From Rhodocyclales bacterium GT-UBC (GTDB lineage: Bacteria; Pseudomonadota; Gammaproteobacteria; Burkholderiales; Rhodocyclaceae): a stretch of 64,000 nt of DNA. Below are positions 45,946 through 54,272 of the stretch, in pieces. A program made the position numbers and the translations under genes. Each line of letters opens with the position of its first letter. Position 1 is the stretch's first letter. The stretch is from NCBI GenBank assembly GCA_003583745.1, contig QXPY01000002.1, forward strand, positions 372,001-436,000, written 5' to 3'. Below the pieces are notes generated by a model. The model saw only the letters and a list, made by a program, of their open reading frames with translations. It did not search any database and was not told where the DNA came from.

Positions 45946-45970
45946 AAACCGACTCCCCAAAGCCCGCTGA

Positions 45971-47038
45971 ATGCTGCATCGCACCATCCACCCGACGCCA
46001 CCCCGTACGCAAGCGACTGTTGCAATGGGATTTGTCACCGGCATGCTGGCCGGGCTGGGCCGCCGCGGCATCGACCCGGCCTCGCTCCTGAGTAGAACCG
46101 GCATCGATATTGCAGACTCCGCCAACCGGATTCCGATCGACCGTTATGCCGCGCTCTACAACGCACTGAACCGCCAGCTCGACGACGAAGGCTTCGGCCT
46201 GTTCTCGCAGCCGATGCGGACCGGCAGTTTCGAATTCCTCTGCCGCGGCTGCCTGAGCGCCCCGACCCTGGCCGAAGCCCTGGCCCGGGCCAGCCGTTTC
46301 CTGCATATCGTGCTGCCCGACCTGGCAGTCCATATCCGCCGCGCCCACGGCCAGGCCGAGCTGGTGATCAGCGAAAGCCGGCGCCTGGCCGAGCAGCCGG
46401 ACGACGCCGGCCGCGTCTTCGCCTTCGAATGGCTGCTCCGCCTGCTGCACGGGCTGGCCTGCTGGCTGGCCGGACGCGGCATCGCGCTCGATAGCGTCAT
46501 CTTTCCCTACCGGCGCCCGGCCCACTCAGCCGACTACGCATTGATCTTCACCGAGGACTCGCGTTTTGCGCCGACCGTGCCGGGCGGCAACGGTACCCTG
46601 GTCGCCAGTTTCAACGCCAACCTGCTCGACCTGCCGATCCGCCGCGACGAGGCGGCGCTGACCGCCTTTCTCGTCGGTGCGCCAGGCAAAATCACGACGC
46701 TTTACCGGCGCGACCGCGAGATGGTGACCCGCATCCGCGACCTGCTGCGCACCGCCCTGCCCGACTCGCCCAGCCTGGATGCAATTGCCGACCGGCTGCA
46801 CCTCTCGCCGCGCACGCTGCACCGGCGACTGGAAGAAGAAGGGTCGAGTTTCCGGGCAATCAAGGATGCCTTGCGCCGCGACATGGCGCTGGCCCGGCTG
46901 GCCAAGAGCCGGGACTCGGTCGCCCAGGTCGCCGCCGATCTGGGCTATGCCGACACCTCGGCCTTCTACCGCGCCTTCGTCGATTGGACCGGCATGGCCC
47001 CCCTGCACTATCGCCAGCGCCTGAGCCGGAACGATTGA
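45971..47038 (+). CDS. AraC-family regulator (ArgR/OruR-like N-terminal domain)
   Basis: A 355-residue regulator. The N-terminal domain (about 25-210) is the arabinose-binding-like domain of the OruR/ArgR branch, and the C-terminal AraC DNA-binding domain shows [20 protein letters not shown] and [23 protein letters not shown] at 45971 gives 18 residues before the conserved part; ATG at 46025 is an alternative. It is divergent from icmF with two inverted repeats between, so it probably controls icmF. Inducer unknown. A FolE-family gene follows 55 bases downstream. Confidence 0.88.
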   Translation: MLHRTIHPTPPRTQATVAMGFVTGMLAGLGRRGIDPASLLSRTGIDIADSANRIPIDRYAALYNALNRQLDDEGFGLFSQPMRTGSFEFLCRGCLSAPTLAEALARASRFLHIVLPDLAVHIRRAHGQAELVISESRRLAEQPDDAGRVFAFEWLLRLLHGLACWLAGRGIALDSVIFPYRRPAHSADYALIFTEDSRFAPTVPGGNGTLVASFNANLLDLPIRRDEAALTAFLVGAPGKITTLYRRDREMVTRIRDLLRTALPDSPSLDAIADRLHLSPRTLHRRLEEEGSSFRAIKDALRRDMALARLAKSRDSVAQVAADLGYADTSAFYRAFVDWTGMAPLHYRQRLSRND

Positions 47039-47093
47039 TTGGCAAGGCCGGCGAAGGCGGCTACCCTTGAGCCTCCCGCAACCGGAGTCCGCC

Positions 47094-47717
47094 ATGTCCG
47101 CCCCCGACGACCATCTCGCCCCCAGCAACCCACCCGGCATCGGCATTGCCCGTTCCGGTCAATTCGATCCGGTGGCTTTCGAGACGGCGGTCGGCGATCT
47201 GCTCAAGGCCTGCGGCATTGCCGACGATTCGCCGCACATGGGACGCACCGCCCAACGCGTGCGCGAGCTGTGGCAGAAACGTCTGCTCGGCGGCTACGAT
47301 CTCGACCCCTCGACCGTGCTCGGCGAAGGCTTTGCCGATGAACGCTCCGATCTGGTGGTGATCCGCGGCATCGCCGTGCATGGCGTCTGCCCGCACCATC
47401 TGGTGCCCTTTCGCGGCGTCGCCCACGTCGGCTACCTGCCTGGCGGCCGCCTGCACGGCTTCGGCCGCATCGCCCGCCTAGTCGATGCCATCGGCCATCG
47501 TTTCACCTACCAGGAATGGATGAGCCGGGACATCGCCAACGCCCTGGTCACCTATGGCCAGGCCGCCGGCGCCGCCTGCATCATCGAGGCGGAGCAACTC
47601 TGCCTGTTGCTCGGCGAGGATCGCCGGGGCGACGAACGCGTCGTCACCCAGGCTTTTGCCGGGGCTTTCGAGACCTCGGCCCAACTGCGCAACGAATTCC
47701 TGCGCGCCGTCGGCTAA
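47094..47717 (+). CDS. folE: GTP cyclohydrolase I family protein (FolE-like)
   Basis: A 207-residue protein of the GTP cyclohydrolase I family, which makes 7,8-dihydroneopterin triphosphate. Zn/catalytic motif GVCPHHLVPF replaces the usual CEHHLLPF (Cys and both His kept, Glu to Pro), and the second zinc Cys is in AEQLCLLLGED. The GRLHGFGRIARLVD region matches FolE. GGAG precedes the ATG at 47094. The divergence from classical FolE leaves room for a paralogue with a different pterin role. It may be in one transcript with the AraC-type gene. Confidence 0.78.
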   Translation: MSAPDDHLAPSNPPGIGIARSGQFDPVAFETAVGDLLKACGIADDSPHMGRTAQRVRELWQKRLLGGYDLDPSTVLGEGFADERSDLVVIRGIAVHGVCPHHLVPFRGVAHVGYLPGGRLHGFGRIARLVDAIGHRFTYQEWMSRDIANALVTYGQAAGAACIIEAEQLCLLLGEDRRGDERVVTQAFAGAFETSAQLRNEFLRAVG

Positions 47718-47733
47718 GCCACGGCGTCAGACC

Positions 47734-48501
47734 TCAACCCAGGTGGTTGAGGAAGGCCCGGGTCCGCGCCTGGATCGGGTTGGCGAAAAACTCGTGCGGC
47801 GCGCCGCTCTCGACCACCTCGCCGCCATCCATGAACACCACCCGGCTCGACACATCGCGCGCAAAGCTCATTTCATGGGTGACCACCAGCATGGTCATAT
47901 GCTCCTCGGCCAGTTGGCGGATGGCACGCAAGACTTCGCCGGTGAGTTCCGGGTCGAGCGCCGAGGTCGGCTCGTCGAACAGCATGATGTCCGGCTCCAT
48001 GGCCAGTGCCCGGGCGATCGCCACACGCTGCTTCTGGCCGCCGGAAAGCCTTGAGGGATGGCTGTCCGCCTTGTTGAGCAGACCAACCTTGCGCAGCAGT
48101 TCCTCGGCCACCGGCACCACCGTCTCGCGGGCCAGGCCCTTGACGGTGATCGGCGCCTCGATGATGTTCTGCAGCACGGTCAGGTGCGGAAACAGGTTGA
48201 ACTGCTGGAAGACCATGCCCATCTTGCGACAGATGCGGCGCCGCTCGGTCTCTTCGACATAGCGACAGATGCCGTCGGCAGCGGTCGACACCAGGGTCTC
48301 GCCTTCAATGACGATCTCGCCGCGATCGATCGTTTCGAGATGGTTCAGGCAACGCAGGAAGGTGCTCTTGCCCGAGCCGGAGGGGCCGATCACGGCAATC
48401 ACCTCGCCCTTGCCCATCTCCAGCGAAACGCCGCGCAAGACCTCGACACCGCCAAAATGCTTGTGGATGTCGCGGGCAGAAATCATCGGTTCAGTCGTCA
48501 T
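47734..48501 (-). CDS. polar amino-acid ABC transporter ATP-binding protein
   Basis: A 255-residue ATPase of the GlnQ/HisP family. Walker A GPSGSGKST, signature LSGGQKQRVAIARAL, Walker B IMLFDEPTSALDP and H-loop VVTHEMSFA are all intact. An insert AADGICRYVEETERRRI gives the longer variant seen in some members. Overlaps the permease gene by 11 bases. Last gene of a three-gene unit. Cargo is a polar amino acid, not further defined. Confidence 0.92.
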   Translation of the reverse strand: MTTEPMISARDIHKHFGGVEVLRGVSLEMGKGEVIAVIGPSGSGKSTFLRCLNHLETIDRGEIVIEGETLVSTAADGICRYVEETERRRICRKMGMVFQQFNLFPHLTVLQNIIEAPITVKGLARETVVPVAEELLRKVGLLNKADSHPSRLSGGQKQRVAIARALAMEPDIMLFDEPTSALDPELTGEVLRAIRQLAEEHMTMLVVTHEMSFARDVSSRVVFMDGGEVVESGAPHEFFANPIQARTRAFLNHLG

Positions 48502-49144
48502 AGACGGAATATTTCTTTTCCAGACGCATGAAGCCCCAGGTCAGGACCAGCGTCATCAACAGGTAGAAGGCAGCGGCGACCACGAAAGGCATCGTGGTGA
48601 AATCGCGCTGCACCATGCCGCGCGCCGCACGCAGCAGATCGTTCATGGCCAGCACGTAGATCAGCGAGGTGTCCTTGACCAGCGTGATGGTCTCGTTGCT
48701 GATCGGCGGCAGGATGCGCTTGATCACCTGCGGCAGCACGATGCGGCGCATCGTCTGGCCATAGGAAAGGCCGAGCACCTGGGACGCCTCGTACTGGCCA
48801 CGGCCGATCGACTGGATGCCGGAACGGAAGATCTCGGCGAAATAGGCGGCGTAGTTGAGCACGAAGGCAAGGATGGCGGCCGGGAAATCCGGCAGGCGCA
48901 CCCCGATCACCGGCACGAAGGGCAGTGCGAAGTAGATGAACAGCATCTGCAGCATCAGCGGCGTACCGCGCATCAGCCAGACGTAACCGCTGACCAGCCG
49001 CGAGGCGGTGCGGAAGTGCGAGACGCGGACCAGTGCCAGGCCGAGGCCGAGCGGCACGGCAAGCACCAGGGTGCAGATGAAGACCTGCAGGGTGACCACC
49101 GTGCCGTCGAGCAAGGGGCCAAGAATAGTGAGGAAATAGTCCAT
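48491..49144 (-). CDS. polar amino-acid ABC transporter permease
   Basis: A 217-residue HisMQ-type permease with five helices. Opening MDYFLTILGPLLDGTVVTLQ is family-typical, and the coupling EAA loop is YEASQVLGLSYGQTMRRIVL. ATG at 49144 is preferred to one ten codons upstream because it gives the normal N-terminus. Only one permease gene is present, so it is probably a homodimer. Between it and the binding protein lies a rho-independent terminator. Confidence 0.92.
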   Translation of the reverse strand: MDYFLTILGPLLDGTVVTLQVFICTLVLAVPLGLGLALVRVSHFRTASRLVSGYVWLMRGTPLMLQMLFIYFALPFVPVIGVRLPDFPAAILAFVLNYAAYFAEIFRSGIQSIGRGQYEASQVLGLSYGQTMRRIVLPQVIKRILPPISNETITLVKDTSLIYVLAMNDLLRAARGMVQRDFTTMPFVVAAAFYLLMTLVLTWGFMRLEKKYSVYDD

Positions 49145-49180
49145 GCAGGTTGCCGATAGATTTATCCGGGCCAATCAACG

Positions 49181-49215
49181 AAAAACGCCGCCGACAACCG
49201 GGTTGCCGACGGCGT
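49181..49215 (-). terminator. terminator between binding-protein and permease genes
   Basis: On the minus strand a 14-base stem (two G-U pairs) is followed by TTTTT, starting 15 bases after the binding-protein stop. Partial read-through would give far more binding protein than permease and ATPase, as is usual in such operons. Confidence 0.8.
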
Positions 49216-49230
49216 TCGACTACGATCGCC

Positions 49231-50034
49231 TTACTTGATGATGTCCTTGCCGAACCACTGGCTGGAAATCTTGGCGGCGGCGCCGTCCTTCTTCATTTCG
49301 TCCATCGCCTTCTGCAGCTTGCCGAGCAGTTCGGCATCGTCCTTGCGCACGCCGACACCGTATTCCTCGGTACCGAAGTTGTCGTCGAGCACGACATACT
49401 CGCCCGGCTTCTTGGCGATGTAGTAACGACCAACCACTTCGTCGACCACCAGCGCATCGAGACGCCCGGCCGAAAGATCCATCAGCGCCGTGACGTTGTC
49501 GCCGAACTTCTTCAGTTCCTTGATCGACTTGGCTGCCGCCGCATCCTTCTCGATCGCCTCGACCGCGCTGCTGCCTTCCTGCACGCCGACCACCTTGCCG
49601 GCCAGGTCTGCCTTGTTCTTGACCTTGGACTGGGCGGTGACCACGACGATCTGGCGGTTTTCCAGATAGGGCGTGGTGAAGGCGATGTTCTGCTTGCGCT
49701 GCTCGGTGATGGTCAGGCCGTTCCACAGCACATCGACGCGCTTGCCGTTCAGCTCGGCTTCCTTGGCGTTCCAGTCGATCGGCTTGAATTCGACCTCGGC
49801 GCCGAGGCGCTTGGCGGCTTCGCGGGCGAGGTCGATATCGAAACCGACCAGGGTATTCTTCTCGTCGCGGAAGCCCATCGGCGGGAAATTGTCGTCCAGA
49901 CCGACCACGATCTTCGTAGCCGGTGCCGGCGCGGCGGCAGCTGCGGCCGGTGCCGCCTCTTCCTTCTTGCCGCAGGCCACCAGCAGGGTGGCGGTGACCA
50001 GGGCCAGCATCAGCCGTGAAAGTTGCTTGTTCAT
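49231..50034 (-). CDS. polar amino-acid ABC transporter substrate-binding lipoprotein
   Basis: A 267-residue type 2 binding protein. Lipobox LVAC then GKKEEAAP and an Ala/Pro linker give a lipid anchor. The mature domain opens IVVGLDDNFPPMGFRDEK and GFDIDLAREAAKRLGAEVEF, the SBP_bac_3 signature. First gene of the unit, with a likely promoter at 50100-50128. The ligand is a polar amino acid; histidine, glutamine or cystine types cannot be distinguished. Confidence 0.93.
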   Translation of the reverse strand: MNKQLSRLMLALVTATLLVACGKKEEAAPAAAAAAPAPATKIVVGLDDNFPPMGFRDEKNTLVGFDIDLAREAAKRLGAEVEFKPIDWNAKEAELNGKRVDVLWNGLTITEQRKQNIAFTTPYLENRQIVVVTAQSKVKNKADLAGKVVGVQEGSSAVEAIEKDAAAAKSIKELKKFGDNVTALMDLSAGRLDALVVDEVVGRYYIAKKPGEYVVLDDNFGTEEYGVGVRKDDAELLGKLQKAMDEMKKDGAAAKISSQWFGKDIIK

Positions 50035-50099
50035 GCGCGATCTCCCGAAATGGTTATTGTCCTGTCCGGATTCGCGATTGCGTTTCCGGCAAACCCGCG

Positions 50100-50128
50100 A
50101 TTCTCACCTTATCGCCAGGGCTTTTCAA
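50100..50128 (-). promoter_or_regulatory. possible sigma70 promoter of the amino-acid transporter operon
   Basis: On the minus strand TTGAAA (50128-50123) and GAGAAT (50105-50100) are exactly 17 bases apart, about 60 bases before the ATG. Confidence 0.4.
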
Positions 50129-50159
50129 CCTCGTCCGGCACAACCGGCCGTCAGCCCCC

Positions 50160-51899
50160 TCAGTGGGCCGAACGGCGCAGGGCACGCTTGCGTTCATACA
50201 TGTCGTGATCAGCCTGCTTGATCAGATCGGCCGCCGTATCGCCATCGCCCGGATAAAAAGCCAGGCCCACCGCGCCGCCAAAGCATCCGTCTTCCGACAA
50301 CTTTGCCGAATCGACCGCCTGCAAGGGCTGCCGCAATGCTGTCTCGACATGCAGGCGGATTTGTTCGGCTACCTCGCGGGAGGGCACATCGTCGATCAGC
50401 AGCACGAACTCGTCACCGGCATAGCGCCCGACCCGGTCGTCGCTGCGCGTTACTTCGCGCAAACGCCGGCCGAATTCGATCAACACCCGATCGCCGGCAT
50501 CATGCCCAAAAACGTCGTTGATCTGCTTGAAGTTGTTGAGATCGACAAAGAGCACCGCAAATGACCCCTTGTCGCCCGCCCGGCGCGTGCGCAACTGCCG
50601 GTCGGCGATGTTGCGCAACATCTGCTCCCGATTGTCGAGTCCGGTCAACAGGTCGGTCCGCAAACGATGCTGCATGTGCCGGAAGGTATTGGCCAGCACG
50701 CCGATCTCGTCCTTGCGATGCACTTCCAGCGGCACATTCAACTGACCCTCGCCGACCTGATGCGCCGCCTGGATCAGGCGGCGGATATCGCGCCCGACCC
50801 AACTCAGGATGCCCAGCCCCAGGCCGACGGCAAGGACGGCACCCAAAACGCCGATCAGCACGGTACGCTTGACGTTCTCGGTGACACCCTGCATGAAATC
50901 GCTACGCGGCACGGCAACGGCAATGATCCAGTCCAGACCGGCCTCATCGAGCACACGGTCGAATGCCAGTTCGACTGCCTCGTCGTCCGGCCCGGTAAAG
51001 CGCTGGACAATGGCCGACTCGATACGCCGGCCATCCCTCAGGGTTGCAGCAACCTGGGCATAGGCCGCACGCTGCAGGGCGTTGTCGCTCTCCGCCGCGT
51101 TGATTCGCGCATTGCTGCCATCAGCCAGGGCCACGGTATTAGGACTGCGCGAGGAGGCGATCAGCTTGCCGTCCGGCTCGATAATGAATGCCACCGCGTT
51201 GGGGCTGATCGACAACTTGCGGACGAAGGCATTGAGCTTCTGCAAGGACAGATCGGTCGCCACCACCCCCTGGAAACGCCCATTGGCATCCAGCACGCGC
51301 CGTGCCCGGGTGGCGACCAGTTCGGCATTGCGGAAATCGATGTAGATCGAGGTCCAGGTATGCGCAGCGCTGGTTTCTCCAGCCTTGTACCAGGGGCGCG
51401 AGCGCGGTTCGAAGACCTTCTCCTCGATGGTCGGCGCCTGCAGTTCCCCGTTGATCCCGCTAAAACGATGCAAATGGCGCGGCTGATCCGCTTCGAGTTT
51501 GAAACGCAATTCGGCATCGACCTGGTTGTAGCGCCACAAACCGAAGGCCTGGCCGCGCTCGTTACCGTAGTAGACGTAATTGTTAGGATCAAGATGCAGG
51601 GAAGTGGCAATCCAGAAGCGAGTCCGCAAGGCGGACAAATCCTGCTCGATCGAATCCGGCGCCGCCATGCCGTTCGGAAAAGCAGCCTCGAGCACGGCCG
51701 CCGAACCGACGACATGACGATCCACCGCCTGCCCGATGCGCGCCACCGTCTCGCGCAAGAGATGATTGGCGATGGTATCGACGGCCTGGCTGCCGGTGCG
51801 ATAGGAAAGCAAACCGATCAACAAGGCAACGCCAAAGACCAGCGCGATGTAAGGCAAGGTCAACCACTGGCGCAACGAAAAGAAGGCAAAGAGTCTCAT
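50160..51899 (-). CDS. membrane diguanylate cyclase with Cache sensor and HAMP
   Basis: A 579-residue c-di-GMP synthase. Helix at about 10-30, dCache domain with RSRPWYKAGE and WTSIYIDF, second helix at about 335-358, HAMP, then GGDEF. The active site is RYAGDEF (A in place of the first G, common among active enzymes). The inhibitory RxxD is RSDD, five residues before it. The RxWY...D pattern resembles amino-acid-binding dCache domains, with Phe where Tyr is usual. ATG at 51899; the longer frame lies in the divergent promoter region. Confidence 0.9.
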   Translation of the reverse strand: MRLFAFFSLRQWLTLPYIALVFGVALLIGLLSYRTGSQAVDTIANHLLRETVARIGQAVDRHVVGSAAVLEAAFPNGMAAPDSIEQDLSALRTRFWIATSLHLDPNNYVYYGNERGQAFGLWRYNQVDAELRFKLEADQPRHLHRFSGINGELQAPTIEEKVFEPRSRPWYKAGETSAAHTWTSIYIDFRNAELVATRARRVLDANGRFQGVVATDLSLQKLNAFVRKLSISPNAVAFIIEPDGKLIASSRSPNTVALADGSNARINAAESDNALQRAAYAQVAATLRDGRRIESAIVQRFTGPDDEAVELAFDRVLDEAGLDWIIAVAVPRSDFMQGVTENVKRTVLIGVLGAVLAVGLGLGILSWVGRDIRRLIQAAHQVGEGQLNVPLEVHRKDEIGVLANTFRHMQHRLRTDLLTGLDNREQMLRNIADRQLRTRRAGDKGSFAVLFVDLNNFKQINDVFGHDAGDRVLIEFGRRLREVTRSDDRVGRYAGDEFVLLIDDVPSREVAEQIRLHVETALRQPLQAVDSAKLSEDGCFGGAVGLAFYPGDGDTAADLIKQADHDMYERKRALRRSAH

Positions 51900-51930
51900 G
51901 GATCGTGCCACAACAAGAATACGAGGCGGA

Positions 51931-51948
51931 ATGCTAGCACGGTAGCAT
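51931..51948. promoter_or_regulatory. inverted repeat between two divergent diguanylate cyclase genes
   Basis: ATGCTA-gcacgg-TAGCAT, perfect six-base arms about 32 bases before the minus-strand ATG. A possible operator acting on one or both genes. Confidence 0.35.
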
Positions 51949-52081
51949 GGCCGACCCGGCAAGCGTCACGAACAAGAAAGTTCGCCGCAGTTTCGCCGAT
52001 GTTGATAGCCGGAATCCCGGCCTGCTGCCGCATCCGCTCGACCACCTCGGCAAGCAAACGGCATGAGGCTCGCCAGCCGGC

Positions 52082-52090
52082 TGCTATACT
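52082..52090 (+). promoter_or_regulatory. extended -10 promoter of the second diguanylate cyclase gene
   Basis: TGcTATACT is a strong extended -10 with no clear -35, about 36 bases before the GTG at 52126. Confidence 0.45.
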
Positions 52091-52125
52091 GATCGCATAT
52101 CCCTCATCGCTCCTCTCGATCCGCC

Positions 52126-53301
52126 GTGAGCCTTTCCTCGCACCTGCACCCGATTTCCCTGAGTTTTCGCGATCCGGCGCTGGAAGCCCGCTATCTCGCC
52201 AATTCACTACCCGCCCTGCGTCGCCACAGTCGGCTCGCCATCCTGGTCGGCCTGGTGCTCTACGAGTTGTCCAGCCTGCTCGACAGCTGGTACGCCCCCG
52301 ACGCCCTGCTCGGCACGGTCACTTTACTGCGCTGGATGGCGATGGGCCCAGCCATCCTGACGCTGCTCTACACATTCACGCCCGCTTTCGAACGCTGCAA
52401 CTCCATACCGCTGGCGCTGGTCGGCGCATACGCGGCTGCCGGCATCTTCGCCTTGCTCTGGCTCGGCCCGGAAACCCTCGCCATCTATTACAACGCCGCA
52501 CTGGTGCTGGTCATCCTGTTCACTTACACCTTCGTTGGCGCCCGCTTCATTCACGCACTGGGTATCAACCTGCTGCTGATCATCCTGTACAACCTGATAT
52601 TCCTCGGCTTGCACGGCTATCCTCCACGGCTGATGCTGACCCACGATTTTTTCATCCTGTGCGCCAACGTCATCGGCGGCTTCGACTGCTACCTGAGCGA
52701 AGCGCAGCGCCGCATGCTGTTCTTCCGCGAACAGGAACTGGATCAGGAACGTCGGCATCACCTCGAACGTTCATTGCATGACCGCCTGACCGGCCTGCCC
52801 AATCGTGAACTGTTGCACGACCGGCTCGAACAGGCGCTGAATCGTGCAGAACGATACGCGCAAGCAGGCGTCGGCATATTCATCGACCTCGACAATTTCA
52901 AACCGATCAATGACAGCCGCGGCCACGAAGCTGGCGACCGCGTCCTGCAGACCGTGGCCCGCCGCCTGCGGGCAGTCGTGCGCGACAGTGACACGGTCGC
53001 CAGACTCGGCGGCGACGAGTTTTTCGTCGTCGCCAACCAGGTCACCGATCAAGCCGCCATCGATGCCCTGACTCAGGCACTCATCGACGCCCTGGCCCAA
53101 CCGGTCGACCTCTCCGACGCAGGACAGATCCCCGTCGTTCAGGCCAGCCTGGGCTATTGCGCCTTCCCCTTTCCGGGGGCAACTCCCGGCGACATCATCC
53201 GCCGCGCCGACCAAGCGATGTACGCCGTCAAGCGCGCCGGAGGCGGCGGGGCGGCAGCCGGCTTGCCGGCCAACGAAATACCCAGTCTTTCAGCCGCCTG
53301 A
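52126..53301 (+). CDS. membrane diguanylate cyclase (multi-helix N-terminus)
   Basis: A 391-residue c-di-GMP synthase. Residues about 30-190 form five or six helices (a MASE-like membrane sensor), followed by a short coiled coil and a GGDEF domain with HDRLTGLPNRELLHDRL, active site ARLGGDEF and inhibitory site RDSD. Start GTG at 52126 has no good ribosome-binding site, so the start is not certain. Its 3' end overlaps the convergent yihY-like gene by 12 bases. Confidence 0.87.
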   Translation: MSLSSHLHPISLSFRDPALEARYLANSLPALRRHSRLAILVGLVLYELSSLLDSWYAPDALLGTVTLLRWMAMGPAILTLLYTFTPAFERCNSIPLALVGAYAAAGIFALLWLGPETLAIYYNAALVLVILFTYTFVGARFIHALGINLLLIILYNLIFLGLHGYPPRLMLTHDFFILCANVIGGFDCYLSEAQRRMLFFREQELDQERRHHLERSLHDRLTGLPNRELLHDRLEQALNRAERYAQAGVGIFIDLDNFKPINDSRGHEAGDRVLQTVARRLRAVVRDSDTVARLGGDEFFVVANQVTDQAAIDALTQALIDALAQPVDLSDAGQIPVVQASLGYCAFPFPGATPGDIIRRADQAMYAVKRAGGGGAAAGLPANEIPSLSAA

Positions 53302-54174
53302 ATCGCCTCCTTCCGCCGCCAGGCGCTCGTACTCGGCAATCACCTGCGCCCCGAGCAGCCATACCGTCGCGGCGATTTCCATGCAAAAGAGCACCACCAC
53401 GGCCGTGGTCAGCGAACCGTAGACAACGCTGACTTTGGACAGTCGGGTAAAGTACCAGACCATCAGGTGACGCAGCACTTCCCAAAGTACGGCAGCGGAA
53501 AAGCCGCCAATCAAGGCATGGAAAAAGCGCAACCGGCCGACCGGTATCACCAGATAGAGCAGGGTCAGGACAATCACTTCCATCCCCAGGCCGAGCAAGT
53601 AGAGCAACACCCCGGAAACGCCGCTCAAGGTCCATTCCAGGCCGAACAGCCTGACCCGCTCCAGGGCCAGCGCCTGCAAGCTGGCCGAGGCGAAGGTTAC
53701 CGCCAGCAACGCCAGGCTGAGCAACAGGACAAAGCAATAGGGCAAGACGACGGACACCACCGCATGGCGCTTTTTCACGCAACCGCGGTGGGGAAAGATG
53801 ATAGCGATGGCTTTTTCCAGCGCCGAGAAAGCCAGCGAGCTGAAAAACAGCATCGTGCCGAGCAGCACCACCCCCAGACCGATACCGCTCTGCAAAAAAC
53901 CCGAGACGTCGGCCAGCAAGGCCGTCGACTGACTGGGAACCAACCATTCGAGGTAGCGGCGCAGTGTAGCCAGCAACTCAGCCTGATCGACCAGCAGAGA
54001 AAGCGCCAGAACCGAGAGAATCAGCAACGGCACCAGCGACAGCAAGGCGTAGTAAGCGATGGCGCCAGCCAGAAGGAGCCCCTGGTTGCGACGGAAGCCT
54101 TGCACGACACGCCAGGCAAAAGCGGCCGGATGGCCGAGAACATAGAGGGTGGAAGGGCTGGGTTTGAACTTCAA
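53290..54174 (-). CDS. YihY/BrkB-family inner-membrane protein
   Basis: A 294-residue membrane protein with six helices. The family start HPAAFAWRVVQGFRRNQGLL and VYGSLTTAVVVLFCMEIAA are clear. Older notes call this family ribonuclease BN, but that is not supported for YihY. TTG at 54174 is the start, with AAAGGA five bases upstream. Function in the cell is not established; possible transporter or flippase-like role. Confidence 0.86.
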   Translation of the reverse strand: MKFKPSPSTLYVLGHPAAFAWRVVQGFRRNQGLLLAGAIAYYALLSLVPLLILSVLALSLLVDQAELLATLRRYLEWLVPSQSTALLADVSGFLQSGIGLGVVLLGTMLFFSSLAFSALEKAIAIIFPHRGCVKKRHAVVSVVLPYCFVLLLSLALLAVTFASASLQALALERVRLFGLEWTLSGVSGVLLYLLGLGMEVIVLTLLYLVIPVGRLRFFHALIGGFSAAVLWEVLRHLMVWYFTRLSKVSVVYGSLTTAVVVLFCMEIAATVWLLGAQVIAEYERLAAEGGDSGG

Positions 54175-54272
54175 GGCAATCCTTTTTTGGGCGCCTCAGC
54201 CGTAGAGCAGGCATTGCTCACGAGAAACGGGGCACATCCCGGGAAGGATGCACCCCATTTATGCAAAAGTCA

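Noticed and set aside
51896-52207. A 103-codon minus-strand frame across the gap between the two diguanylate cyclases
   Set aside because: It overlaps the start of one gene and the promoter region of both, has no recognised family and no ribosome-binding site. A gene remnant is possible but not supportable.
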